Source of the DNA: a virus
Direction: 5' to 3' (one strand)
Virus record (IMG/VR): IMGVR_UViG_3300014913_000015
Span: 1 to 59,388 of that record
DNA length: 59,388 nucleotides
Shown: positions 22,481-32,272 of the stretch, piece by piece
Position numbering within the stretch: position 1 is the first letter of the stretch
Layout: each line of letters begins with the position of its first letter
Notes under the pieces: generated by a model
The model's input: the letters and a program-made list of their open reading frames with translations, nothing else
Database searches by the model: none
What the model was told of the DNA's origin: nothing
Position numbers and translations under genes: made by a program

Positions 22481-24124
22481 ATGAACCAAGGATTGATTTC
22501 TGAATTTCTAACTGGGTTCTTAATGGGAAGCAGTGAAGATCCCCTTTCAATTATGCGTTTCCTTGAAGAGAGACGTCGCCAGAATGAACAGCGACGTTTG
22601 CGTGAACTCCAAATGGCAATGGAACAAGAACGGTTGCGAATGCAGCAGGAGCGATTGCGATTAGCGGAAGAAGCAGCTAAAAGAGATGTTGCCAGCTTTT
22701 TAGCAGGTATGGGGATAAAACCAAGCGCTGTTTTGGAAGCACTTAAAAGAGGAGAATTACCTGAGCTCAAGCCTGAAGAAGTAATCTTTGGTGCAGAAAG
22801 ACCTCTTACAGAGGAACTACCTCGTTTAATGACCGAACTTCCCTATATTGAGGATATTACTGTAAAAGAGATCCCAGCTACTTTACGAGGTAAACCATAT
22901 GTTCCTTCAGAAGAGGCTTACATTTACGAACCTACACCCGCTGAAGGTGAATTTAAGCCTCCGAAAACTGAACTCAAGGCAAAAATATCTCCATATCAGA
23001 CTCCAGAGCAAACTCGACGGGCAGTACTTGCTAAACTACGCGAAATAATTCCTCGTGATAAATGGCAGTTGATTGTTACTGGGAAGACAGTTCCAACAAC
23101 TGAGGACATTGTAGAAAAATACAAAACTCTCAAAGAAGCCGCTGTTAAGATAAGTAAAGAAACAGGCACCCCTCAAATAATAGTTGAAGAGACTTTAGGT
23201 CTTCCTGTTGACCCATTTGCAAAAAAAGACATAGCTCTTGCAAATATGTACACACGACTCAAACGACTGTTTGGAGATAAATATTCTGATGATGAATTGT
23301 TAATGTATGCCTTTGCGGCTGTTTACGGTGGTGGAAAAGTACAACTTGGAAAATTGGAAGATGAAAACGTTGCAGTATCTTGGCGGACTTTTTCTCAAGG
23401 ACCATATAAAATAATGGCTCTTGTTCGCCATGACAAGAAAACTGGGAAACCTTTAGGAATGGAAATTTTTAATGTGGATTTTGATCGCAACTGGATTCAG
23501 CAACAAACGAACAACCTTTCTACTCTTGGGGCAAAAACTTCTGCTCTTGATCCTGACACAGTTGGGCGTGTTGTTGCTGAAGCTTCCAAAGTGATATGGG
23601 GGAATAAACAAATACCTCTTGGTTCACGAAACACTGCATGGTCAATGTATATCTCTACTGCTCGTCAAAAGAATCCAGCGGCTGTATGGTCTTTTCTTTA
23701 TGCTACTGTTCCAGCCCATACGGTGGTAGGGCAACATGTCAGAGCAGGATTGAAGAGATGGGCTACAAGCAATGTTCCTGATCGCTTTGCTCCCGAACAG
23801 ATAATTGGAATTCAACAAAATTTGCAAAAGCTGAGCACTTTAGTTAAAGATAAGTTTTGGGAAAATATCAATAAAATAGCTGGGATTGATGTTGAGAATT
23901 TACGGGAAAGTGATATAGTCAAGATAGCCAAGATCATTGGCAAACCAGTTGGGAAGCAAAGTTTACAGGAATATAAACAGAGAGCTCAAACGTTTCAAAC
24001 GCTCTATACGAGATTTCTCAAAAGTATTAATGAAGCACCAGAAAAGCCGGATCAGTTTGCGCAGAGTTTGAAAGACTTGATCGAATTCCTTGAGAAGGAA
24101 TTTCAAGCTTACCAAGAGCAGTAA
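22481..24124 (+). CDS. Putative internal virion protein D, coiled coil
   Basis: 547 residues. Residues ~25-75 are a strongly charged coiled coil (repeating R, E, Q with Leu/Met heptads). A Pro/Glu-rich linker follows, then a mostly helical C-terminal half. No enzymatic motif was seen, including none for a transglycosylase. Together with genes at 20120, 21063 and 24149 it fits the set of large proteins ejected ahead of the genome in podoviruses. Confidence 0.65.
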   Translation: MNQGLISEFLTGFLMGSSEDPLSIMRFLEERRRQNEQRRLRELQMAMEQERLRMQQERLRLAEEAAKRDVASFLAGMGIKPSAVLEALKRGELPELKPEEVIFGAERPLTEELPRLMTELPYIEDITVKEIPATLRGKPYVPSEEAYIYEPTPAEGEFKPPKTELKAKISPYQTPEQTRRAVLAKLREIIPRDKWQLIVTGKTVPTTEDIVEKYKTLKEAAVKISKETGTPQIIVEETLGLPVDPFAKKDIALANMYTRLKRLFGDKYSDDELLMYAFAAVYGGGKVQLGKLEDENVAVSWRTFSQGPYKIMALVRHDKKTGKPLGMEIFNVDFDRNWIQQQTNNLSTLGAKTSALDPDTVGRVVAEASKVIWGNKQIPLGSRNTAWSMYISTARQKNPAAVWSFLYATVPAHTVVGQHVRAGLKRWATSNVPDRFAPEQIIGIQQNLQKLSTLVKDKFWENINKIAGIDVENLRESDIVKIAKIIGKPVGKQSLQEYKQRAQTFQTLYTRFLKSINEAPEKPDQFAQSLKDLIEFLEKEFQAYQEQ

Positions 24125-24148
24125 ATCTGAGAGTTTTATCAATTAAGC

Positions 24149-27100
24149 ATGGGTAGGAAACTATCATTGTTTGATCTCCTCGATGAAGAGGAGAAGGACA
24201 CTTTGACCACACCTGAAAAGATCGCACCTCTTGCGTCTGAAACCGAAATCTTTTCTCTAATTCCTCGTTGGGAAACCAAGAAAGAACTTTCCCTTCCAAA
24301 ATCTCCTTCCGGAACAATTAGTCTTTTTGATCTCGCGGAAGAAGAACCTAAACCAGAGAAAAAAGAAGAAACTAAAAAACCGTCTGCACCGATCAGTCTC
24401 TTTGATCTTATGGAAAAAGAGATCGAGATTCCTAAAGAGCCTTTCTACAAACGTCTTCTTCGTCCACTTGAAGGCTTTTATAAAGCTATAGAAACTGCTG
24501 CTCCACGCTCCCGCGAAGATATCGAAAAGATTAAAGAAGGTCTGAAAATCGGAGTAAAACAAACTATTTTTCACACTTGGCCAGAATGGCTTACCGGTCT
24601 CCGAAAGATAGCTCCTTTTGCCCACCCTGTTCTTCTTGGCGAAACAATAGCCGCCAAGATAGCTGGAAAAGAAGAACTACTGAGACCTACTGAAAAGGTA
24701 GAGAAAGAACTCGTCCGTAAAATTGAAAAACTTGGGCCTACTGAGGAAGAAATTGAAAAGCTCAAGAAAGATCCGACGATTCGGGCATGGGCAAGGGTTG
24801 GTGGATTTGCTGCTGATATTCCCCGGATAATGGGATTAGGATATGCTTTAGGACCTCTCCTTGGTCCTCTTGCTGAAGGAGCCTCTGGAGCAACAATCTT
24901 CCTTGCTCGTCCTCTTCTTCGTCGTGTGGCTACTAATCCCAAGATGCTCCGTCTGGCGGAGCGTTTCCTGATCAAGCTTCCCCAGAGAATGGTTACCGAT
25001 ACTGCCATCTTTTCTGCTCTTTCTGCTCCTCATCCTGAAGAGATGCTTGAAGCTGCCAAGACAGGCGTCACCTTCGGCCTTCTCGCTGGTCCAGCAGGAA
25101 GAAAACTTCAGCCTATTACTACCGGTCTTGCTGCCTATATATCTGCTAAACGGGAAGGAGCAAGCGATGAGGATGCAGCTTGGGAAGCGCTTATGTTTAC
25201 TGGTTTCAACAAGTTCCTTCCTCACAGTGAATGGACAGAAGAAAATATTCTTAAGATTGGTGGGATCAAATCCAAAAAACAGCGAGCCTATATCAGAGAT
25301 GAGCTCCTGAAAGAACGACTCGGAATAGGAAAAGCCGATCCAGAAGCGAAGAAAGCTGCTGCGAATGCCTATATGCGTTGGCTTGAACACTATAGTCTTC
25401 CTCTTGAAAAGATTGCTGGACGAGCTCTTTCCCCTGAAGAGACTACTAAAGTAGTCGCTTCTCTTGAGAAATTCTTTACGGAAGAAGCGAAGAAGATAAA
25501 ACTTGATCCTCTTGATGAGGTAGTTGGGTTACTTGAAGCAAAGGCCGACCTTAAAGTCGCTCCTGCTTTACGGGAACTTGAACGTCAGGTAACGAGACAG
25601 AAGCCAGAAGATGAAGGTCTTTATTCTACTATTGCTGATCTTCATATCAAATCAGTTCTTTCTGCTGCCAGAGAGTGGAAAGAACAGATTGATCAATTAG
25701 CTCGTAAAACTGAACTTGATAAAAAAGCTGCAAAGCTCCTCCCCAAAGCAACTGCCAAACTAATCGTTGAAAAAATCCATGGTCTCCTTCCTGTCACCCA
25801 AGCAAAAGCCGACATGTCTCTCGCTGAAAGAGCTGACCGCTTAGGTGATCTCGTTAGAATTACTCTTAGAAAGAAAAAAAGCACGGTTGCAAGCGCTCTT
25901 AAAGCATTAGCCGAAAGAGCAAGAGAAGTTCATCCTGATGATAAAAAGAAACTTCTTGATTTGGAGAAGGAATACGAGAATCTTGAGAAAAAAGTCTTTG
26001 AACTTGAACAGAAGCTGATTGCAGAAACACCTGATGAACAAAAACCGGCTGTTGCTCGTCAACTTTATACACAACTTTCCAATTTTATTCGTGGAGAAGA
26101 AATCCAGCCGCTCAGTATACGCAAAATAGAGGAAATACCTGAGCCGATTCCTAAAGAAGAAGTTCCTCCAAAAGGTGTTGAAGAAATTCCTCCCGAACCC
26201 AGAGTTGAAGGAACTCATGAGGGAGTCATACCAACACCTCAGACAATTCTTGTAGAAGCTACCAAACTTATTGATCGGGTTAGCAAAGAAGCTCCTAAGA
26301 AACCAGAAATAGATGTTGATTCTATCCTTTTCAATGTAAAACCTCAAAAAGGTAAACACTTTATCTTTTTAGAGGATACAGGTGAATTTGTTGAAGTCCC
26401 CAAACCTTCCTCTATCAGAGTTCCTACTGAACACTTAAATATTGAACCCGAAGCCCTCGATCTTTTCACCTATTACAGTGGGCGTTTTGAAGGCTGGCCA
26501 ATAATCCTTGGAAAAACAGGAAGAGTTATTGATGTTGTTCCAGACCGTGCAACTGCCTTCCAACGTGCTGCTGAAATTTTTGCCAATCCTGAAAGAGTAG
26601 CGGAAATCCTTGCTCAAGCGGCAACTGATATTCGTAACGGGCAGATTTCTCCTCGCTGGAGACCAGAAGAAATAGAAACAGAACGGAGATTTTCCGATAT
26701 TATTGCAAAGCATATTCGTAATGAGGCGGAGGCAATTAAAGCTAGAATTGAGGAAGATCCTATGGCTGCTTACCTTGGTGCTTATGGAATAGCTGGAGCT
26801 GCTGCGATAGAACCTATTTCTAAAGCAGCCGTAGAAGCTAATAAATTCAGCGGAATTGGAGCTATCGCCCTTGACATTGCAAACTTCAAAGCTGCTATCA
26901 ATGATGTCTTCGGCCATCCGTTTGGAGATAAGATAATTCAGAAGATAGTTGATACTTTACGCTCCTTTGAGAAAGAACATCATGTAAGGTTCTCCCGAAT
27001 TCCTATCCGTGTAGGTGGAGACGAATTCATTGTCTTCCTCTCCGCGAGAAACGCAAAGGAAGTTGAAAACCTCGCCTCAAGTATCAAAAAGAAGGTTACC

Positions 27101-30100
27101 CAGTCCATCCAGCGTATGCTTCGCAATCAAATTCAGAAAGTGGTTAAGAAAACTGGCGAGAAACCGGTAATAGAAGAGCTTGGTGTAGAGGTTAAACCGT
27201 CAATGGTTAAAGCTGATGTCACTTCTCATTTTGTAGAAAAGGGAGTTCTTAAGAGTCCGGCTGATTTCAAAGAAGCAGTTCTTGATACAGTAATGGCGAA
27301 ACTTGACGCTTTGAAACAGGCTCGTACCGATCTTTCTCAGGAGAAGCGAAAGACGAAGATCATGAATGATAAACATGTACTTGCTGATCCTAAACCCATC
27401 CTCTTGGCGCTCCTTTCCAAGAAAGAGCTTGAAACTCCTCCAGTTGATCTTGAGAAAACCCCAGAAGGAAAGATCCGTATCAGCTACCCCGATGGTACTG
27501 TTCGTGAGCTTACTCCCGATGCTTTTATTGATGAACTGTTAGGGGCGAAACCGAAAGATAAGGAAGTCGAGATTCCAAAGCCTGAAGAGCCGGTTTCAAT
27601 CACCACTCCAAAAGATCGAGACAGGGTAAAAGACCTTGATGAGGTTCAGCTAACTGATCCTTCCAATCCTCCTCTTACTGTGGATGATCTGATTGAACCT
27701 GATCCAGCTAAAAATCGAGTGCCAGAGATTGCAATTGGCGCTGGAGGAGGAGGGTTCTTCCGTGACCATATGCCCCTTCTTGCCAGAATAATTGACGCAA
27801 CTAAGGAAACGAAACGCAAATTGAAATGGCTTTACAATCAGTTAGTTGATCCAGTTTCCCGAATGGGTGTGGCTCAGCAGGCAATTATTGAAGCTTGGCG
27901 AACAGCTCCAGAGATAACCGCTTCAGCTATCATCAAACTGGCAAACAAAGCTTTCTATACTTTGAGTACTGAAGAAAGGATTCTTTTCCGCTTAATGTAT
28001 ACGAACAAAGACCTGAGAGATCATCTGATGAGCCTTGAAGATTTTCCTCTTCCTCGCGAAGTTTGGGGGAAAACCAAAGAGCTCCGAAAATTCATTGAAT
28101 TGGCTAAAAATCTTGTTCTTCATGAAGCCCGCAAGAGGGGAATCCGAATTGCTAAATGGCCTGATAGTGCTATTAGTCGTATTTGCCAGAGAATTGCTGA
28201 GATTGACAGAATGTTACGTGAGGGAAGTGTAAGCGAAGACAAGCTTATAGAATTAGAGTTAGAACGGGATACACTTTACGAGACTATGAAGAAGCTTAAA
28301 TCAGAGGTATATTTTCCTCGGTCTTTAATTCCTACCGAAGAAGGTATTCTGGCAGCGGGGCAAATAAGTGCAATGATGTCTAAGGCAGTTAACGATGCGA
28401 TTTACAATGTCTTATCCAACGCTGAAAAACGTCTTGGTCGGCAAAAGTTGAGAGAAGTACTGGAGAACATTACATCAGTAGTTAGTGCCAAAGAATTCTT
28501 GCAAAATCTTGACAAACTTGGTGTACCGAAAGCTGATGTTGGAGTTCAGGATAAGATAATTCTTACTACTTTGATGGCCCTTGATGATATGCCCCTTCCT
28601 CCAATTGACATTTCTCCTGCATTGCGTAAACTGGGAATCCAAATGGGCAGAAGAGGCTATGCAGTGGTTCCTGTTGAATCAGTACGAGAAAAACTCCGGC
28701 TGGACAAAATCATTCCTCAGCACAAACGAAAATTCAACACGGAAGCTGAGGCAATGCTGTGGGCTCTTGAAAATGGGATGGGGTATGTGCTTGATCCTGT
28801 ATACGACCTTGCTAATTATCTACATTACATGGAAGAGCGTTTCCAGTTTCACGATGCTATTGAAGCAATGAAAAAAGCTTCAATTGAAGACCTTCGTCAA
28901 TCAGAAATACTAGCAAAGCAGATGGATTTGAAAACACCTTCTGCTATCCTTGGTTCTAACACAGTCATTCTCCCGTTGTCAGAAGCAGCTCGTCTAAAAG
29001 CTCAGTATGACATTGATCTTCGCGAACTTGGATGGAGAGAATGGGGTGGGCAGCCTCCAATTCCTAATCTAAAAGGACACTTAGTTCACCCACTCATTGA
29101 AGCTTGGTTAAAAGATGAAATGTACGTACCTTGGTTTTCTCGATATGATACTCCAGCTCCACAATGGTTAAAAAAGACAGTGCGATCAATTGACAAACTC
29201 GTTCGAGTTACCAAGATGATGCGCTTCTACATTCCTATGATAATGATTGTTAACGACCTTGGACAGATGTGGATGCTTGGTGCGGCAGGCCCAGCCTCCC
29301 TCGTCAAAGGAGCAGCCATTGATGTTCCTCTCTTGGCCTTTAGAGCTGCAAGGAAAGCAATCACGGGAAGAGGAAGCATCGTTACTGGGCAAAAGTATTA
29401 CGGTTTTCTGGGGTATCTTGCAAAGGCTATGTATGATGTAGCAGCGGAAACTGATTTGTACTTAGCGGCCAAGAAAGCAGGGCTGTTCATTTCTCCTGTA
29501 AGAGATCGGGAAGATGTTGGAAAACTGGCCGTCCATCTCCTTGAGAGGTCAAAACGGCATCCTCTTATAAAGCCATTAGTCGCTCTACGTCAAACTTATC
29601 GAACTACTGCTCCTCATCTTGGTCTCCCAATTGAGCTCCCCTTCAAGGTATTACACATGATTTATAAAGATGGTTTGCAATGGCTCACTTGGAAAGGGGA
29701 TCAAATTGCACGAATGACTGCACTGAATTGGTACCTCGATAGACGAGCAAAGATGGGAACAGATGGAAAACTATGGGTTGAGCATCCTCTTGAGTTCAAA
29801 AAGGCAGTCAATATGGTTCGCAAGTTTATGGTAAATTACCGGGGGATTCCTCAGCGTACACGAAGAACTCTCAATTTTGCCTTCCTGACTCCTACTTATC
29901 GAATCGAAGTTCTGAAACTTTATAAGGATATAGCCAAAGGTCTTGTAACCGACCCAAAAGAATGGATTGGGCCTGCTGCAAGGATCTTCACTGCAAAATC
30001 AATCGCTTTTACTGTTCGCTGGTGGTTAAGAATAGCTTTCTTGCGTATGCTGGCTCCAATAGTGGGAGCTGCTCTCAGTGGATTTGATGAAGACGACCTT

Positions 30101-30820
30101 GAGCGAATTAAAGAGAAATATCGTGACTGGAAACTCAGTGTTGATGTAAGAAAGAATTGGACGCTACAGGATTGGTATCATCTTGTACGTGAACTTCCTG
30201 GTGGTCTTGCTGAAGTTGTGGTTCTCCCCAGTCCTCTTTTTGAAATAGACAAATGGCTAGGACGTGATCCACGATACAGTCTCCGAATGTATAGCTCTGG
30301 TCCTATCCACCTAGCATGGTCACTTTTACTTAATCGTGACTGGAAAGGGGACGAAATAGTACCGCCTGCAGTGGGGCCAATTGAAGCGGCAAGTAGAGTA
30401 ACCGCTTACATTATCAGGCAGGGGTTCATTCCTTGGCTTGAGATGATCTTGCTTTCCGATCGTGATAACTGGAAATGGTGGAACTGGTTGCTTGCATCAA
30501 TGGCAATTGTGCACTACAAGGGTAAGAGCCAGAAATGGCGTTTGATCGCTGCTTACAGACGAGCTGAATGGGAGCTCATGCGCTATAGAGCCAAAGCAAT
30601 GCAGTCAGGCGATCCGAAGGATCTCCAGAGGTATTTAAAGATGAAACAGAGATTGATAAAATTAAAACAGAATACAGTCAAAGCTCTTTTGAGACAGGAG
30701 TCACCACGGTTGATTGACCAATTAATCAACTCATACGGAAAGATCTTTGGAGTGGGTAAGGAGACTTACGAGACATGGCTGTACTGGGATATAAACAACT
30801 TTTTGCGGGGTGAGTATTAA
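24149..30820 (+). CDS. 2,223-residue internal virion/polyvalent protein with GGDEF domain
   Basis: The largest gene here. Layout: residues 1-90 disordered, with three SLFDL copies (4-10, 56-62, 81-87); ~90-800 mostly helical; ~870-990 a GGDEF-like nucleotide-cyclase fold; ~1080-1230 charged linker; ~1230-2223 a long helical region rich in Trp, Arg and Leu. The cyclase domain keeps Asp909 (LDIANFK), INDVFGH, the following GD, and GGDEF at 956-960; the second acidic residue of the usual LDxD motif is Ala. Canonical GGDEF domains make cyclic di-GMP from two GTP. Size and place, at the end of the ejection block, suggest delivery into the host with DNA, similar to phage large polyvalent proteins. 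Whether it is active is unknown. Confidence 0.8.
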   Translation: MGRKLSLFDLLDEEEKDTLTTPEKIAPLASETEIFSLIPRWETKKELSLPKSPSGTISLFDLAEEEPKPEKKEETKKPSAPISLFDLMEKEIEIPKEPFYKRLLRPLEGFYKAIETAAPRSREDIEKIKEGLKIGVKQTIFHTWPEWLTGLRKIAPFAHPVLLGETIAAKIAGKEELLRPTEKVEKELVRKIEKLGPTEEEIEKLKKDPTIRAWARVGGFAADIPRIMGLGYALGPLLGPLAEGASGATIFLARPLLRRVATNPKMLRLAERFLIKLPQRMVTDTAIFSALSAPHPEEMLEAAKTGVTFGLLAGPAGRKLQPITTGLAAYISAKREGASDEDAAWEALMFTGFNKFLPHSEWTEENILKIGGIKSKKQRAYIRDELLKERLGIGKADPEAKKAAANAYMRWLEHYSLPLEKIAGRALSPEETTKVVASLEKFFTEEAKKIKLDPLDEVVGLLEAKADLKVAPALRELERQVTRQKPEDEGLYSTIADLHIKSVLSAAREWKEQIDQLARKTELDKKAAKLLPKATAKLIVEKIHGLLPVTQAKADMSLAERADRLGDLVRITLRKKKSTVASALKALAERAREVHPDDKKKLLDLEKEYENLEKKVFELEQKLIAETPDEQKPAVARQLYTQLSNFIRGEEIQPLSIRKIEEIPEPIPKEEVPPKGVEEIPPEPRVEGTHEGVIPTPQTILVEATKLIDRVSKEAPKKPEIDVDSILFNVKPQKGKHFIFLEDTGEFVEVPKPSSIRVPTEHLNIEPEALDLFTYYSGRFEGWPIILGKTGRVIDVVPDRATAFQRAAEIFANPERVAEILAQAATDIRNGQISPRWRPEEIETERRFSDIIAKHIRNEAEAIKARIEEDPMAAYLGAYGIAGAAAIEPISKAAVEANKFSGIGAIALDIANFKAAINDVFGHPFGDKIIQKIVDTLRSFEKEHHVRFSRIPIRVGGDEFIVFLSARNAKEVENLASSIKKKVTQSIQRMLRNQIQKVVKKTGEKPVIEELGVEVKPSMVKADVTSHFVEKGVLKSPADFKEAVLDTVMAKLDALKQARTDLSQEKRKTKIMNDKHVLADPKPILLALLSKKELETPPVDLEKTPEGKIRISYPDGTVRELTPDAFIDELLGAKPKDKEVEIPKPEEPVSITTPKDRDRVKDLDEVQLTDPSNPPLTVDDLIEPDPAKNRVPEIAIGAGGGGFFRDHMPLLARIIDATKETKRKLKWLYNQLVDPVSRMGVAQQAIIEAWRTAPEITASAIIKLANKAFYTLSTEERILFRLMYTNKDLRDHLMSLEDFPLPREVWGKTKELRKFIELAKNLVLHEARKRGIRIAKWPDSAISRICQRIAEIDRMLREGSVSEDKLIELELERDTLYETMKKLKSEVYFPRSLIPTEEGILAAGQISAMMSKAVNDAIYNVLSNAEKRLGRQKLREVLENITSVVSAKEFLQNLDKLGVPKADVGVQDKIILTTLMALDDMPLPPIDISPALRKLGIQMGRRGYAVVPVESVREKLRLDKIIPQHKRKFNTEAEAMLWALENGMGYVLDPVYDLANYLHYMEERFQFHDAIEAMKKASIEDLRQSEILAKQMDLKTPSAILGSNTVILPLSEAARLKAQYDIDLRELGWREWGGQPPIPNLKGHLVHPLIEAWLKDEMYVPWFSRYDTPAPQWLKKTVRSIDKLVRVTKMMRFYIPMIMIVNDLGQMWMLGAAGPASLVKGAAIDVPLLAFRAARKAITGRGSIVTGQKYYGFLGYLAKAMYDVAAETDLYLAAKKAGLFISPVRDREDVGKLAVHLLERSKRHPLIKPLVALRQTYRTTAPHLGLPIELPFKVLHMIYKDGLQWLTWKGDQIARMTALNWYLDRRAKMGTDGKLWVEHPLEFKKAVNMVRKFMVNYRGIPQRTRRTLNFAFLTPTYRIEVLKLYKDIAKGLVTDPKEWIGPAARIFTAKSIAFTVRWWLRIAFLRMLAPIVGAALSGFDEDDLERIKEKYRDWKLSVDVRKNWTLQDWYHLVRELPGGLAEVVVLPSPLFEIDKWLGRDPRYSLRMYSSGPIHLAWSLLLNRDWKGDEIVPPAVGPIEAASRVTAYIIRQGFIPWLEMILLSDRDNWKWWNWLLASMAIVHYKGKSQKWRLIAAYRRAEWELMRYRAKAMQSGDPKDLQRYLKMKQRLIKLKQNTVKALLRQESPRLIDQLINSYGKIFGVGKETYETWLYWDINNFLRGEY

Positions 30821-31602
30821 TGTCATACGTTAAATCACTCGTCGCAGGGTTAATCTTCTTTACCTTCATTATCGCTTGGTGGCCACACTATGAACCAATC
30901 TACCGTTATACCAATGAAATAAGTGATGCCACTGTTGATATCTATCTTGCTTTCAGTGGCCATGCAGGTGGAGCAGAGGATGGATGGCCTATCAGTTCAG
31001 TCACTTATGGGCAAGGAATAGCAATCGCGCCTACCTATGTCTTGACTGCTAAACACGTTGTGACCCCTCCTGATAAAATGTTCCTACTTGGAGTGCCTAT
31101 CCCAATAACTTCTGAGAAGAAGGAAATTTTCGTCTTGTCGCGTATTGCAGATAAACATGGCTATTATCAATGGATCTCAGCTTCCGTAGTATGGACTGCC
31201 GAGAAGGATGATCTAGCTATCATTCATTTGGAAAAACCTGTTGCTCATTACTGGAAAGGAATAAGCGAAATTGACGTATATGACAAAATCTATTTTGTTA
31301 CCAGTTGGGGAACCCATAGAGGATATCTTGCAGATGGAAAAGTTATTGGAAGAGGTTTCTGCCCGTTCAAAGCGGAACGGGACATGGGTGCTTTTCCTAT
31401 TATCAAAGATGACAAAGAATTTTGTAAAGATAACCTTCTGGTTATGGATATGATCGCGATGCCGGGTGAATCAGGATCAGCAGTACTCAATCGTCATGGG
31501 CAGATTGTAGCTATTGTTTCTATCCGTTGGAAATATGTAGTGTGTGTTCCAGTTATAGAATATAAAGAGATTATTGAGAACTATGCAGCTTACACGGAGT
31601 AG
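30820..31602 (+). CDS. Membrane-anchored trypsin-like serine protease
   Basis: 260 residues. One N-terminal membrane helix (about 7-22) probably places the rest outside the inner membrane. A chymotrypsin-fold protease follows with all three catalytic residues: His79 (TAKHVV), Asp131 (DDLAIIHL) and Ser218 (PGESGSAVL). The motif around Ser is GxSGS, as in HtrA/glutamyl-endopeptidase-like enzymes. There is no PDZ domain. Its start overlaps the giant protein stop by one base (TAATG), and the M15 endolysin overlaps its end. It may help lysis or entry by cleaving envelope proteins, or inactivate host defence proteins in the periplasm. Confidence 0.85.
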   Translation: MSYVKSLVAGLIFFTFIIAWWPHYEPIYRYTNEISDATVDIYLAFSGHAGGAEDGWPISSVTYGQGIAIAPTYVLTAKHVVTPPDKMFLLGVPIPITSEKKEIFVLSRIADKHGYYQWISASVVWTAEKDDLAIIHLEKPVAHYWKGISEIDVYDKIYFVTSWGTHRGYLADGKVIGRGFCPFKAERDMGAFPIIKDDKEFCKDNLLVMDMIAMPGESGSAVLNRHGQIVAIVSIRWKYVVCVPVIEYKEIIENYAAYTE

Positions 31603-31978
31603 AGTAGACTGGAATCAGATAAGACATTTTCGACAAGATGAATGGGGAAGATGGGAGTTTGTCGATCCCCGTCTTATCTATATGATGGATCAATTACGAG
31701 AAGAGATCGGTGCTCCGATTATCATTCATGAAGCTTATGCTACTTCAGGGCATGCGAAGAACTCATATCATTACATTGGAAAAGCAGTTGATTTCCATAT
31801 CAAGACTAAAAAATCATTCCGTACTCAACTAGCAGTAATTATGAGAATTGGATTCACAGGAATTGGATTTTATCCTTGGTGGGAACATCCTGGATGGCAT
31901 GTTGATATTCGCCCTGCATTTAAAACTCAGCTTTGGGTTTCTCCAGAAAAAGGAGTCTACAAATACCTCATGCCTTAG
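31583..31978 (+). CDS. M15-family peptidase, endolysin
   Basis: 131 residues from ATG 31583 (a TTG at 31574 is also in frame). The zinc-site motif SYHYIGKAVDF gives the M15 pattern SxHxxGxAxD, and GWHVDIR supplies the second His and nearby acid. In the numbering from TTG these are His66, Asp73 and His109. M15 peptidases cut peptide cross-links in peptidoglycan (L-Ala-D-Glu or D-Ala-type). No signal peptide, so export would need a holin. The start lies inside the protease gene, which suggests translational coupling. Confidence 0.88.
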   Translation: MQLTRSRVDWNQIRHFRQDEWGRWEFVDPRLIYMMDQLREEIGAPIIIHEAYATSGHAKNSYHYIGKAVDFHIKTKKSFRTQLAVIMRIGFTGIGFYPWWEHPGWHVDIRPAFKTQLWVSPEKGVYKYLMP

Positions 31979-31986
31979 GAGGAAAG

Positions 31987-32085
31987 ATGGGGAGCGTCCT
32001 TAAGTGGAGACGTCGAAAGATGAGGAGAATGAAGTATCGGAAACGAAGAAAGAGAATGCGGTTTAAAACGAAGAGGAATAGATAA
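31987..32085 (+). CDS. 32-residue hyperbasic miniprotein
   Basis: ATG at 31987 with AGGAGG 3 bases upstream, overlapping the endolysin stop. 19 of 32 residues are Lys or Arg. Such protamine-like peptides bind nucleic acid nonspecifically. The well-placed ribosome site and clean stop support a real gene. It may be packaged with DNA or neutralise charge during assembly. Confidence 0.6.
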   Translation: MGSVLKWRRRKMRRMKYRKRRKRMRFKTKRNR

Positions 32086-32095
32086 ATGATCTTGA

Positions 32096-32272
32096 ATGAC
32101 ACAAAAAATTCCTGAGCAGGAGTTGAAGCGACGGTTGAAATCCTACATTAAGGCGTGGTTATGGAGTGATGTCCTTCGGTATCCAATTGAATTAGATGAA
32201 AGGGATCTTGATAGTTTAGTAAATCTGCTTTTACAAGAGATTAAAGAATACCTTCTTACATCTTTTCCTTAG
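32096..32272 (+). CDS. 58-residue helical protein, last late gene
   Basis: ATG at 32096, TAG at 32270-32272. The product starts MTQKIPEQELKRRLKSYIKA and ends with a Leu/Glu helix; unknown family. The ribosome site is weak, so coupling to upstream translation is likely. Its 3' end overlaps the convergent minus-strand gene by 17 bases, marking the junction of the two arms. Confidence 0.6.
   Translation: MTQKIPEQELKRRLKSYIKAWLWSDVLRYPIELDERDLDSLVNLLLQEIKEYLLTSFP

Noticed and set aside
24571-25390. Long minus-strand frames opposite the giant virion gene
   Set aside because: Low-information Ser/Phe/Leu-rich or Arg/Ser-rich products typical of reverse frames of Glu/Lys-rich coding sequence, with no ribosome sites.
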